This document shows positions 45,141-53,529 of a stretch of 53,529 nt of DNA, in pieces. Source of the DNA: CAWHPS01 sp963831235. Its GTDB lineage: Bacteria; Fibrobacterota; OXYB2-FULL-49-7; JAEUSG01. The translations under genes and the position numbers were made by a program. The DNA is taken from assembly GCA_963831235.1 (NCBI GenBank), contig CAWHPS010000069.1:1-53529 (forward strand), given 5' to 3'. Every line of letters starts with the position of its first letter. Positions within the stretch are counted from its first letter, which is position 1. The notes beneath the pieces are model-generated. The model saw only the letters and a list, made by a program, of their open reading frames with translations, searched no databases and was not told the origin of the DNA.

Positions 45141-45926
45141 CTATCGGACAATCCACTCACGGTGGATGTCCGGGATATCACTGAGCAGCTGGGCAGTGTG
45201 CTGACTCCGGGGAGATGACACCACCTGTTCCGGTGTTCCCTGTTCAACCAGTTTACCCTGGTGCATTATAAACAGCCGATTACTGACATAGCAGGCCAGC
45301 CCTATGTCATGGGTAATGAAAACTATTGTCATTTTAAGCTCAGCCTTGAGCTTCATGAGGTAATCCAGGATATTGGCGCGCACACAAGCGTCAACCATAC
45401 TGGTCGGCTCGTCGGCAACCAGCACTCGGGGCCTTAGCATGAATATCCTGGCCAGGAGCATGCGCTGCATCTGGCCACCCGAAAGCTCGAAGGGATACTT
45501 GCCCCTGATGTCCGGCGGCTGAATATTGACGGCAAGCAGGGCTTGATCAATCCGATCATCCATTTCTTGCTCTGAAGGCCTTTTGTCAAGTATATCGAAA
45601 GCGCTTTTAAGCTGTGACCTGATGGTGAAGAACTGGTTGAAACAGCTGAAGGGGTCCTGGAACACGGGCTGCACCTCTTGCCAATGCTTGCGCAGGTCTG
45701 ATATCACTTGCCCACGGTAGAGGAAAATCCCTGATGATGGGCGGATAAGTCCAAGCATGATTTTGGCAAGCACGCTCTTGCCGCAGCCAGAGCCGCCCAC
45801 AAGCGATACGATTTCCTGATCCGCCACCGAGAATTCCACATTGTCAACAGCTACGACCCGTTTTTTCCCGTAGCCAAACACGCGGACAAGGCCTTGAGCG
45901 CTGAAAACAGGGGATTCACTCTGCAT
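45141..45926 (-). CDS. Peptide-type ABC transporter ATPase, second subunit (OppF/DppF-like)
   Basis: The 261-residue nucleotide-binding protein starts at an ATG overlapping the end of the first ATPase gene by 11 bases. It has Walker A GGSGCGKS (44-51), Q-loop FQDPF, signature LSGGQ, Walker B LVADEP and H-loop FITHD. It ends IPDIHREWIVR without the Cys-rich oligopeptide C-terminal domain. It should pair with the first ATPase below DppB/DppC-type permeases. No solute-binding protein is in the window, so the substrate is open: peptides, nickel or oligosaccharides. Confidence 0.85.
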   Translation of the reverse strand: MQSESPVFSAQGLVRVFGYGKKRVVAVDNVEFSVADQEIVSLVGGSGCGKSVLAKIMLGLIRPSSGIFLYRGQVISDLRKHWQEVQPVFQDPFSCFNQFFTIRSQLKSAFDILDKRPSEQEMDDRIDQALLAVNIQPPDIRGKYPFELSGGQMQRMLLARIFMLRPRVLVADEPTSMVDACVRANILDYLMKLKAELKMTIVFITHDIGLACYVSNRLFIMHQGKLVEQGTPEQVVSSPRSQHTAQLLSDIPDIHREWIVR

Positions 45927-46888
45927 AATCGCACCGTACCTGTCTTCCGCCAATGATGCGGATTTCCTGTTTGACATGATGACAATCTTCTCGGACCTGC
46001 GGACACCGCTTGGCGAACCTGCAACCCTCAATAGGTTTGGCAAGGTTGGGCGGCGCACCCTCGATGGCAACAGGCTTTTTTATCCTGCTGCCGGGATCGA
46101 TGCTCAGCATGGCTCCCATCAGCGCCCGGGTATATGGGTGACGAGGATCAAAGATAATCTGCTCCGTGGTCCCCACCTCCACGAACTCTCCGGCATACAT
46201 GACAGCAATCCTTCCGGCCACATGCCGGAGGAGCGGAAGTTCGTGTGTGATGAATATCATGGTTGAAAAAATGCCCTTGTTCAAAAGATCGAAAAGCATG
46301 CGAATCACGGCCTTCTGCGTGGTCACATCCAGTGCCGAAGTGGGCTCGTCCGCGATTACAAGGCTTGGGTTTAGCAGCGTGGAAATCGCAAGCACACAGC
46401 GCTGACGCATGCCCGCAGTAAGCTGCACAGGATACGCATTAAGCACCGCATCCGGGTCCATGCCAAGTAGCCCAAAACGTTCGCGTAATCGGGCCTTAAT
46501 GGACTTGCTGTCCGCACCAGTTTCGTGACTTTCAATCATATCCGCTGCGATGTTCTTAATCCTTTGAGTCGGATTCAGGGAATTAAACGCGCCCTGAGGG
46601 ATGATAGAGACCTTGCGGCCAAGCACGTTTTTCCGTACCTCAGCTGGAGAGCGGTCCGATTAGGGACTCGCCCTCCACACGCACATCGCCTGAAGTAGGG
46701 CGCAGTGGAGGGATGAAAAGCCCCATGCAACCGTTCACAAGCGTGGACTTGCCGCATCCGGATTCCCCTGCAATGCCAAAGACCTCACCCTTCTCCAGTG
46801 CAAAAGAGACGCCGTCCACGGCAGGGATTTTTTCCCCGAACCGTGTCAGATAATGAAGGCAGAGGTCCTGAACTTCAAAAACCGGCAT
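45916..46888 (-). CDS. Peptide-type ABC transporter ATPase, first subunit (OppD/DppD-like), broken by a frameshift
   Basis: The N-terminal part has Walker A GESGCGKS (41-48) and stops after GESLIGPLSS at 46640. The rest starts in another frame with SPAEVRKNVLGRKVSIIPQG (Q-loop), AYPVQLTAGMRQR (signature, with LTAGM in place of the usual LSGGM), Walker B LVIADEP and H-loop FITHE, and ends with the oligopeptide-specific Cys motif GCRFAKRCPQVREDC. One surplus base near 46650 (GGACCGCTC) separates the two; the repaired length is about 323 residues. The frame break may be a sequence error, as in rplK and tuf. Confidence 0.82.
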
Positions 46889-46901
46889 CCCTTATCTCCT
46901 G

Positions 46902-47738
46902 CTATTTCCGAAGGCGCGGGTTAAACACGCCTTCCATTGAGGTGTTGATGACATAAAACGCGAAAACCACGGCCGTGATGAGAATCATGGCCGGCATGAA
47001 GGCCCACCATGCTCCATCACCCAGGGCCTCATTCTTCATGGCGTCGTTTAAAATCGTTCCAAGCGAAACTGAGTCGTATGGGCCAAGGCCGATCATACTT
47101 ATGGCAGCCTCGGAAAGTATGCCGCTCGCGGTCTGGAGTATGAACACCATGAAGACATAAGACATAAGGTATGGCAGCACATGGAGCATCAGAATTTTTA
47201 ATGTTCCCGCACCATTGACACGCGCTAGGGCTATATGGTCGCGCGCCACGAGGCTCGCGGATTGCGCTCGCACTGCGCGTGCGGTCCAGGTCCAGGTGGT
47301 GCATCCGATGATCCCTGCAATGAGTGTCAGGGAGCGCCCCTCCTTTAGGCTGTTACTAATTAGAATCAGGATAATGAACGATGGGATCACGATGAAAAGA
47401 TTGGTCATCAGGGTGATGAGGTTGTCTCGCCACCCGCCGGAAAACCCCGCATACACACCCAAAAGAGTGCCGGCAATGGTAGCAATAATGCCGGCCAGGA
47501 ACCCGACGTAGAGCGAGGAGCGCAGACCGGTTACAATAAGAGAAAGCATGTCAACACCCATATGGTTCGTACCAAGCCAATGAGCACGCGATGGCGGCAG
47601 ATAGGGCAGTCCCGCGCGGGCTGCAGCGTCCAGATGGTGGAAAAGCGGAAACAGCCACGCTAACCCCAAGCATAGTGTAAAGAGTCCTGCGCCTATAAGG
47701 AACCCGGGCGTCTTAAGCAGGTTCAGGAATATCTTCAT
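46902..47738 (-). CDS. Peptide-type ABC transporter permease (DppC-like)
   Basis: The 278-residue permease has an N-terminal span, a periplasmic linker LPPSRAHWLGTNHMGVDMLS, then five hydrophobic segments and the EAA-type loop ARVNGAGTLKILMLHVLP that contacts the ATPases. Its ATG overlaps the TGA of the upstream permease gene (ATGA). It is intact and lies between the truncated dppB-like gene and the dppD-like gene. Confidence 0.88.
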   Translation of the reverse strand: MKIFLNLLKTPGFLIGAGLFTLCLGLAWLFPLFHHLDAAARAGLPYLPPSRAHWLGTNHMGVDMLSLIVTGLRSSLYVGFLAGIIATIAGTLLGVYAGFSGGWRDNLITLMTNLFIVIPSFIILILISNSLKEGRSLTLIAGIIGCTTWTWTARAVRAQSASLVARDHIALARVNGAGTLKILMLHVLPYLMSYVFMVFILQTASGILSEAAISMIGLGPYDSVSLGTILNDAMKNEALGDGAWWAFMPAMILITAVVFAFYVINTSMEGVFNPRLRK

Positions 47739-48362
47739 GATGAATATCCTTTCTGCCCGGCCCTGACCCTCGGGTCAAGGAATCCAATCAGGAGGTCCAC
47801 AAGGAAATTGGCCATGAGCACGCTTATTGTCACAAGCAAGGTGCATCCCTGGATGAGAGGGTAATCGTTCCCCTGGATGGCAGTGAGCATGGTCATGCCA
47901 AGCCCGGGATAGGAAAAGATCATCTCCGTAATAAGCGCACCGCCGATCATGGCGCCAAGAGAAAGAGCAAGCCCTGTAAGTTGGGGCAGCATGGCGTTCC
48001 GGAATATGTAAAGCAGGATTTTATTCTCACGTATGCCCAGCCACTTGGCATACTTGACATAATCCGTACCGAGCTCATAAATACACATTGACCGCATGCC
48101 AATGGCCTGCCCTCCTGCCAGTACAAGGAAAATGGAGAAGAAGGGCAGGGCATAATGGGTCGCGACACTGGAAAAGAATATTAACCTGAAACCTGGCGCA
48201 AGGCCGCTGTCGTAACCACCCACAGCAGGGAAAATCTCCCAGGAGATGGCAAACTGATACACAAGCAGCATGCCGAAAGCAAAAATCGGCATGGCGCTGA
48301 TTAAGAGTGACAGGGGGAAAAGTATCCGATCAAAGACACCGCGCCTGTAGGCTGCAAGAGAC
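47735..48362 (-). pseudogene. Peptide-type ABC transporter permease (DppB-like), 5' part lost at insertion sequence
   Basis: Only the C-terminal two thirds of a DppB permease remain, beginning GSLAAYRRGVFDRILFPLSLLISAMPIFAFGMLL and continuing through the EAA-type loop YVKYAKWLGIRENKILLYIFRNAMLPQLTG to the stop. Upstream, the sequence enters the inverted repeat of the insertion element at 48363; the open frame continues into the element only by chance (NFNAIAL is encoded by the repeat). About 100 N-terminal residues, including the first spans, and the original promoter are missing. The transporter operon is therefore probably not functional unless expressed from the element. Confidence 0.85.
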
Positions 48363-48385
48363 CCCAGGGCAATCGCATTAAAATT
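48363..48385 (+). repeat. Left terminal inverted repeat of the insertion sequence
   Basis: It begins CCCAGGGCAATCGCATTAAA and matches the reverse complement of 49859-49881 at all 23 positions. The true end may be two bases further in, at CAGGGC. Confidence 0.9.
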
Positions 48386-48392
48386 CGCCACT

Positions 48393-48626
48393 TTATTTCT
48401 TATTGTCAACGGTAATACGTGACACACGATCCGTTCTTGTTCTTGCAGTTACTTTGTTAGACTTGCCAGTTCTAATCATTTTCATGCACTTTACTGTTTC
48501 AACCTCCCATTCCACAATTTCGCGTTTCTTGAAATTCATCGCTTTTGCCAAAGCATTGGGAAAATTAACATACCACTGATTTCCTTTCTTCCGTGAGATG
48601 AGTTGAATCGTTGTTGGATAGCCCAT
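48393..48626 (-). CDS. AbrB/MazE-like small protein inside the insertion sequence
   Basis: The 77-residue protein reads GYPTTIQLISRKKGNQWYVNFPNALAKAMNFKKREIVEWEVE, the pattern of an AbrB/MazE swapped-hairpin DNA-binding fold (K-x-GN-x-W-x-V-x-x-P-x-x-L-A-x-A-x-x...K...E-x-V-E-W), followed by a basic tail. I chose the ATG at 48626 because AAGGA lies seven bases upstream; the TTG at 48632 is too close to it. It is divergent from the transposase with a 26-bp palindrome between them, so it may repress both. No toxin gene is beside it, which argues against a toxin-antitoxin pair. Confidence 0.72.
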   Translation of the reverse strand: MGYPTTIQLISRKKGNQWYVNFPNALAKAMNFKKREIVEWEVETVKCMKMIRTGKSNKVTARTRTDRVSRITVDNKK

Positions 48627-48648
48627 GCCCAATTCCTTTCTATTTAAG

Positions 48649-48674
48649 TAGCTCTACGGATATCCGTAGAGCTA
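48649..48674. promoter_or_regulatory. 26-bp perfect palindrome between divergent IS genes, candidate operator
   Basis: Each 13-base half reads TAGCTCTACGGAT from its outer end. It lies 22 bases upstream of the small AbrB-like gene and 58 bases upstream of the transposase start, next to AT-rich promoter-like sequence (TATATTATAGTATAAAG). AbrB/MazE proteins bind palindromic operators, so binding here is a direct inference. The terminal inverted repeats are a different sequence. Confidence 0.65.
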
Positions 48675-48732
48675 TATTATAGTATAAAGAAGAGGCAATG
48701 TCCACATTTTATTTTACCTATAAGGGGGATTT

Positions 48733-49866
48733 ATGATTTCAACGCCATGCACTTTTATCGAATACTTCCAAGACATACCGGACCCACGCATAGAACGTAA
48801 AAAACTCCACAAACTTATCGACATAATTGTTGTCTTGGTATGTGCTACCCTTTGCGGCGCCAAGTCATTCGAGGAAGTCGAATTATTTGGCAACGAGCGA
48901 ATAGAGTGGCTTAAACAGTTTCTTGAACTCAAAAACGGCATTCCATCGCATGACACTTTTGGGCGGGCCAGTGCCTTGCTAAATCCGAAAGACTTTCAAG
49001 AATGCTTTATAAAATGGGTTGAGGCGTTACGATTGCCGAAACAAAATGAAGTAATTGCAGTCGATGGAAAAACCGCACGGCGTTCATTTGATACCAAGGC
49101 CAACCGAAATGCTATCCATGTCGTTAGTGCCTGGGCAGCAGAAAATAACTTGGTACTGGGGCAAATAAAGGTGAATGATAAATCCAACGAAATCACCGCT
49201 ATCCCTGAATTGCTGAATATGCTCATGGTGAAAGGATGTATCGTCACTATCGATGCAATGGGTTGTCAAAAAGCTATTGCCGACAATATTGTAACCAATG
49301 GCGCGGATTATGTTCTCGCCGTTAAAGAAAATCAACCGAGCCTGTATGAACAAATCCGCAACCGCGTAGATACTGTCGTGGTGGATGGGTTGAAAGATGT
49401 GGCCCATGACACGTATTCAACAGAGGATAAGGGACATGGTCGCGAAGAGCATCGTGAGTATCATGTTATCGATGATATTACCTGGCTAAAAAATAAGGAA
49501 CAGTGGCGATCATTGTCTGCTATCGGTGCTGTTCACTCCATAAGGAAAACAAAAAAAGCAGAGCAGACAGAAATACGGTATTATATTCTCAGTCGTAAAA
49601 TGTCGGCAAAACAGTTTGGTCAGGCAGTACGCAGTCATTGGGGAATTGAAAACAAATTGCATTGGAATCTGGATGTGTCTTTTAGAGAGGATGACTGTCG
49701 CATTAGAAAATCAAATGCACCAACAAATATGAATGTAGTCCGGCATGTCGCTATAAATCTATTGAGACAGGAAACATCAATAAAAGCCAGTATCGTACGC
49801 AAACAATTAAAAGCAGCTTTGAGCACACAATATTTGGAGCGCATCCTTGGAATCGTTAAATTTTAA
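48733..49866 (+). CDS. ISAs1-family transposase
   Basis: The 377-residue transposase is complete. The N-terminus has the family pattern EYFQDIPDPRIERKKLHKLIDIIVVLVCATLCGAKSFEEVELFGNERIEWLKQFL and NGIPSHDTF. The DDE residues appear in IAVDGKTARRSF (D), TIDAMGCQK (D) and HWGIENKLHWNLDVSFREDDCRIR (E, with the typical H-W-x-I-E-N). AAGGGGGA precedes the ATG. The stop codon lies inside the right inverted repeat. It appears intact and could be active. Confidence 0.93.
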   Translation: MISTPCTFIEYFQDIPDPRIERKKLHKLIDIIVVLVCATLCGAKSFEEVELFGNERIEWLKQFLELKNGIPSHDTFGRASALLNPKDFQECFIKWVEALRLPKQNEVIAVDGKTARRSFDTKANRNAIHVVSAWAAENNLVLGQIKVNDKSNEITAIPELLNMLMVKGCIVTIDAMGCQKAIADNIVTNGADYVLAVKENQPSLYEQIRNRVDTVVVDGLKDVAHDTYSTEDKGHGREEHREYHVIDDITWLKNKEQWRSLSAIGAVHSIRKTKKAEQTEIRYYILSRKMSAKQFGQAVRSHWGIENKLHWNLDVSFREDDCRIRKSNAPTNMNVVRHVAINLLRQETSIKASIVRKQLKAALSTQYLERILGIVKF

Positions 49867-51763
49867 TGCGATTGCCCTGGGTATCAAGCCTTATTGCAAA
49901 GATTCCGTTATCGGCAATGGCTGCCAGGAGCCCCGAACCGCCATCGAACCATTTGGCGCATAATTTCTTAAAGGAATGCTTTTCATATATTTCAATTTTT
50001 GTGCGTTCAGAACCTGTGAAGGTGCGGGATAAAATTAATAAGCGCTCTTTTTTTGGCGACATCTGAGTAAATTCAACCGTTGCCGAAAAATCGCTGCATA
50101 TTGCTGAAGGGCCAAGCTGTCGTACATTTACTTCAACCCCTTTGAATTCAATATTCGAAAGATAGGAATACGCCGCTTTTAGAAGCACTGCAACACCCAA
50201 TCCAGGATAAATTTCATGAAAATCAAGTAAGGGCCCTTTAGCGGTATAAACTTTATCAAAAGCCTTATTGGGTTCCTTTTTTATGGAATATCTCCACAAT
50301 TGTCCGCCAATGTCCGCGAAAACAATATTATCCGGATTCAGCGCAACAACCCCAATAATTTTACCAACTGGCGCCAAAGCATCCGCGCAATTTTGGTTAT
50401 CGCCTGCATTCAAGGCAATCAGGTGAAGCATACCGTCATCACCTACTGTCGCAATCAGGACCGCTTTCTGCAAATCGCTCAATCCAATGAAGGAAACCTG
50501 ATACCTTCGCAATAATATGGGCCTCCCACTTGTTACCATCATATACAACTTCCACACATTCGCCTTTACAAGTTGATGCGAAAATACGATCTGTATATGT
50601 ATCAAATATTGCAGCAACAATCTGCAAGCCAATGGTTTTGAATACCGGCAGCTTATCAGATTCATAAATGAAAAGCGTACCATTCTGCGCAATAACTGCA
50701 ATATTTTGACCATTATGTGATACGATGATTGAACGTATATCGATTTTAATTTCTCCGGCCAATCGTATTTGATCTCCTTCAATACAAAATAATTTCCCTT
50801 GATCGGTCCCAACGTACCAAGCATCCCCTTTGGCAGTTATCGCACCCGCTATCGGCCGCTCTGGCAATTTTCCCTGGGTTATTCTTTTGGGCTGGGTACC
50901 TAATATGTCATATAACACCCAATCTCCATTTTCACCTACCACCAGAAGACTATCTCGGCAGGAAATATCAATAAACAAAATCGGCCAACCGGTCATAAAT
51001 ATGGTTGGTTGACCATGCGGCCATTGCTGCCAAATAGAGATGATTGAACCAGAAAGAATGGCGCAATGCTGGCTTCCCATACGAACCTGCCGGATTGATG
51101 CGGAATCTATCTGCCCCTCTTGTTTTACATTCCCAAGACAATCCAATAACTGCCAATGGCCTTGATGATCGAATGCGAAAAGCCCAACCTTGCCCATACA
51201 TAATGCAGTTGGCCGCTTTCTAAATCCCGAAGATTGCACATTTTGCTGGACCTTAGCAAGCGGTGGTATTTTTCCAAGCAATACCCATTCACCATTTGCT
51301 TTCTTTTCATAAAAACGATTTTGAAATTTCAACTTTATATCTTCTGGTATTACAGTACTCCACATCAGTCTATTCCATGTTTGCTGTATGGCCAGCTCCG
51401 GATACTTTGCTAAAATTGGTATATCGACCCAGAGGATATTACTGAGAGCTGAATAAATATTCTTATGATTGGATGAAAAATCCGGTGCCCTATGGCTTTT
51501 AATAAGTTTTCAATGGCAAATTGAAAATCGTTAAAGAGATATTTTGCTCCTTGTGCCAAAGAAACGCATTTACATTCCCAATAAACAGGATCAATTAATG
51601 TTCTGTATAAATCATTCCATTGTCCAGCAAGCGTCTGCTGCCATGGTTGTTCGATGCACTTCCGCTTGTTTGGCTGTTCCATGCCTTTCCCATCAATAAA
51701 CAACTGTTGGGCCATAAAATATATTGCGAGAGTTTCGTGATATTGCTTTTCTTTGTTATGCAT
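49856..51763 (-). pseudogene. Broken C-terminal part of NACHT protein: linker helices and beta-propeller, truncated by insertion sequence
   Basis: Three reading frames in succession give one coherent protein. The first (51410-51763) matches the linker of NACHT-WD40 proteins (LAIYFMAQQLFID...NKRKCIEQPWQQTLAGQWNDLYRTLIDPVYWECKC). The second resumes as SHRAPDFSSNHKNIYSALSNILWVDIPILAKYPELAIQQTWNRL and then a propeller of repeated blades. The third starts at RYQVSFIGLSDLQKAVLIATVGDDG and runs to 49856. The shifts lie in A-runs near 51505 and 50508. The last seven codons (QGNRIKI) come from the insertion sequence, so the real C-terminus is lost. No start with a ribosome-binding site is visible. Confidence 0.75.
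49859..49881 (-). repeat. Right terminal inverted repeat of the insertion sequence
   Basis: Read on the minus strand it starts CCCAGGGCAATCGCATTAAA and equals the left repeat. It overlaps the last three codons of the transposase gene and supplies the stop codon to the truncated propeller gene reading in from the right. Confidence 0.9.
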
Positions 51764-51786
51764 GCGCAGATATGGGTTAATTTATA

Positions 51787-53529
51787 CTATGATGCTGTCG
51801 CAGGCACAGGCTGTTCTGATGTCTCAACTTCCTCAAAGTACTTCTTCCTCACCGCCTTCGATAGCGCCCTATGAAAAAAGTCAAGCACCTCATCGCGATA
51901 AAAGAAATAAGCCCGTAGCTGCCGTATTATGGCTATATGGTCGCGGTCGGGATCGTGCTCCTGCATAAGTTCCTGAAGTTCTTTATCGGTAAGCCCGTAC
52001 CGAGAGCACTCAAGCAGACAAAAAAAGCGTTCCACAAGAAGTTCACCCTTTTCCTTGCCATATTTTTCACTCATTTCAGTAGAAAGCCTGCTAAGCATGT
52101 CAACGTAAAGGTCAATTACTGTGCCGGAAAGCTCATCGATTTTTGACGGTAATTTATTGTGCGAACCAAACACTCGCAGTTCATCCAGCGCAACCTTGAG
52201 ATAAAGCGGATTTGAAGTCTGCTCCTTTGCCAACAACAGGCCGGTATTTTTATCATCAAGGGTCTTGCAGAACACGGACGGCATTTTCTTAATGATTTCG
52301 CGTCGTTCATCTTCGGTAAGTGCCGTGACCTTAAGAATACGGTCAGTCTTCTGAAGGAGCGAATCCCAGGTATCGCCATCAAGGGAACTGGCAATGATTT
52401 TGACATTTTTGGGCAGTTCCGCTGGCAGCCAGGAGAGATCATGGGCATTGTCAAACTCGTCCATCTGATTGAGACCATCCATAATGAAAAGGGTTGGACC
52501 ATTGCATTTCTTTAACAATCCCGCAAAGGCGTCAATCAGCTTGTTGGTTTCGAAGGGAACTTCATCTTGCAAATTGAATTTGGCCTTTATCTCTTCGCAG
52601 AATCGTGTAAGTGTACTGTGAAGAGACGTAGAGGCAGGTGAAGCGCCGATGAAATCCGGGATCACAAATACCGGGATTCCGGTTCGCAAATTGAATGCTT
52701 GGGTTTCATGGGCTTTTGAGTACTCCAAATCGGTAAGGAGCCGGTAGTAGTGAGCCAGAAGGGCGGATTTGCCAGAACCTGGCTCGCCGTGAACAGCAAG
52801 GATTTTGCCGCATGCGGATGTAACATATTCATGAAGATGTCTTATAAGGTCAGTCCGCCCAACAAAAAGCCTTGTACGGTTCTCGACAAATGAATCTTGA
52901 AGGTCACGCTCATTTTCGAGTTTGTTCTCCTCTCGTTTTTCAGACAGCGCTTTAATACGCTCTGCGAATTGTTTTTCGATAGCTTTTGTTAAATCGCTTT
53001 TTACCCGGTTGCCGAAATCCTTTAAGCTGTCGCGGGTAAAGCGTCCCTTTAGTGCATCGTCTTCGGAATTTGATAGTGACGGGTCAAATACCGGCGAATA
53101 ATTAAAGATTCTATCTTCTAGTTTTTCAGAAATCTTACAGTAATGATTTTCAATATTAGACTTCAACTGCTTTAGCAGCTCAATACTAGACGGTTCGTGT
53201 TCAATAAATGTTTTACTGTATTCTTCTACCTGTGCATCAGTAAGTCCTTGTAATTTCTGCGGCTCTTGTTTTGGATCAGGCAGACTTTTTCCATCCCGGA
53301 AATAGAAATACGCATGCGGTACCTGCTCTAGTAAATCTAAAGAAGTTAGGGGATCAAGAACGGCATGTTGAATTTCTAAATGTGTAACAGAAAAGCCGTT
53401 ATTACCATCAAGTTTATTATAATGTTTGTAAGTCTCCTGCGGTATTTCATCTTTTCCCGGTACCCAGCCGTAACGACTTCCCAGCATTGAAATAAAAAAC
53501 GGCCTGCTGCCGTCGATCTCTTTTAGGCA
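51787..53529 (-). CDS. DUF4062-NACHT STAND NTPase, partial at right edge
   Basis: The frame is open from the window edge (CLKEIDGSRPFFISMLGSRYGWVP, the second half of a DUF4062 domain) to a TAG at 51787; 580 residues are visible. Counting from the Met at 53487, a NACHT ATPase follows: FVGRTDLIRHLHEY, Walker A GEPGSGKS (234-241), Walker B LFIMD (333-337) with GLNQMDE, and LSWLPAELPKNVKIIASSL as in nephrocystin-3/NWD1-type NACHTs. Next come NPLYLKVALDELRVFG and winged-helix-like SRYGLTDKELQELM. Such STAND proteins sense ligands and oligomerise; many bacterial NACHT proteins act in phage defence. A stop in all three frames follows the end, cutting off the downstream propeller sensor. Confidence 0.83.
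   Translation of the reverse strand, partial: CLKEIDGSRPFFISMLGSRYGWVPGKDEIPQETYKHYNKLDGNNGFSVTHLEIQHAVLDPLTSLDLLEQVPHAYFYFRDGKSLPDPKQEPQKLQGLTDAQVEEYSKTFIEHEPSSIELLKQLKSNIENHYCKISEKLEDRIFNYSPVFDPSLSNSEDDALKGRFTRDSLKDFGNRVKSDLTKAIEKQFAERIKALSEKREENKLENERDLQDSFVENRTRLFVGRTDLIRHLHEYVTSACGKILAVHGEPGSGKSALLAHYYRLLTDLEYSKAHETQAFNLRTGIPVFVIPDFIGASPASTSLHSTLTRFCEEIKAKFNLQDEVPFETNKLIDAFAGLLKKCNGPTLFIMDGLNQMDEFDNAHDLSWLPAELPKNVKIIASSLDGDTWDSLLQKTDRILKVTALTEDERREIIKKMPSVFCKTLDDKNTGLLLAKEQTSNPLYLKVALDELRVFGSHNKLPSKIDELSGTVIDLYVDMLSRLSTEMSEKYGKEKGELLVERFFCLLECSRYGLTDKELQELMQEHDPDRDHIAIIRQLRAYFFYRDEVLDFFHRALSKAVRKKYFEEVETSEQPVPATAS

Larger units (their letters stand above)
48363..49881 (+). mobile_element. 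ISAs1-like insertion sequence with divergent AbrB-like gene
   Basis: A 1519-bp element is bounded by 23-bp perfect inverted repeats. It holds a complete ISAs1-family transposase gene and a divergent small AbrB/MazE-like gene. The left repeat cuts the dppB-like gene, the right repeat cuts the NACHT-propeller gene. No direct target repeats are visible at the ends. Family elements are usually about 1.2-1.3 kb with one gene, so the extra gene is unusual. Confidence 0.88.

Noticed and set aside
48365..48427. Start of the dppB-like gene inside the insertion sequence
   Set aside because: The extra codons come from the inverted repeat and adjacent element sequence; the true 5' part is missing.
48393..48626. 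Toxin-antitoxin pair based on the AbrB/MazE-like protein
   Set aside because: No small toxin gene lies beside it; the neighbours are the transposase and the element's own repeat.

Overview
The window carries about 50 genes, almost all on the minus strand, from a Gram-negative bacterium. A TIGR02147-family HTH gene translationally coupled to a lipoprotein gene, a secreted protein with repeated YEPNN domains and a type IX-like C-terminal sorting domain, and large outer-membrane barrel proteins together suggest Fibrobacterota (Fibrobacter/Chitinivibrio-like). That assignment is an inference from gene content.

Layout. (1) 1-7.9 kb: envelope and secreted proteins: a putative outer-membrane protein with an HE-x3-HG motif, a fibronectin-III lipoprotein, a 1006-residue secreted repeat protein, and the TIGR02147 regulator/lipoprotein pair. 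(2) 8.0-9.85 kb: the only plus-strand housekeeping genes, thioredoxin and a CCA-adding/poly(A)-polymerase-family enzyme, preceded by a large hairpin. (3) 9.86-40.6 kb: an uninterrupted ribosomal/transcription super-cluster on the minus strand. In transcription order it reads four tRNAs (Thr-Tyr-Gly-Thr), tuf, rpmG, tRNA-Trp, secE, nusG, rplK, rplA, rplJ, rplL, rpoB, rpoC, rpsL, rpsG, fusA, then the S10, spc and alpha operons through rplQ. A sigma-70-like promoter lies at its upstream end and an intrinsic terminator at its downstream end. The genes rpmJ, rpsN and rpmG were placed by direct reading. (4) 40.8-45 kb: a CvpA-family protein and a tandem pair of paralogous outer-membrane proteins with their own promoter. 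(5) 45.1-48.36 kb: the remains of a dipeptide/oligopeptide ABC transporter (permease BC, ATPases DF) whose first permease gene is cut off. (6) 48.36-49.88 kb: a 1.5-kb ISAs1-like element with 23-bp perfect terminal inverted repeats, carrying a transposase and a divergent AbrB/MazE-like gene separated by a 26-bp perfect palindrome. (7) 49.88-53.53 kb: a DUF4062-NACHT-beta-propeller STAND NTPase gene, broken in several places and running off the right edge.

Two themes deserve attention. First, the insertion sequence joins two unrelated truncated genes, and neither missing half lies on the other side, so it marks a rearrangement or an assembly junction. Second, the right 16 kb has several single-gene frame breaks (rplK, tuf, oppD, the NACHT-propeller gene), while the left 37 kb has none that I can see. 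The breaks in rplK, tuf and oppD share a G-A-C context and look more like systematic sequence errors than biology. The propeller remnant has homopolymer indels plus a patch with stops in all three frames and may be truly decaying.
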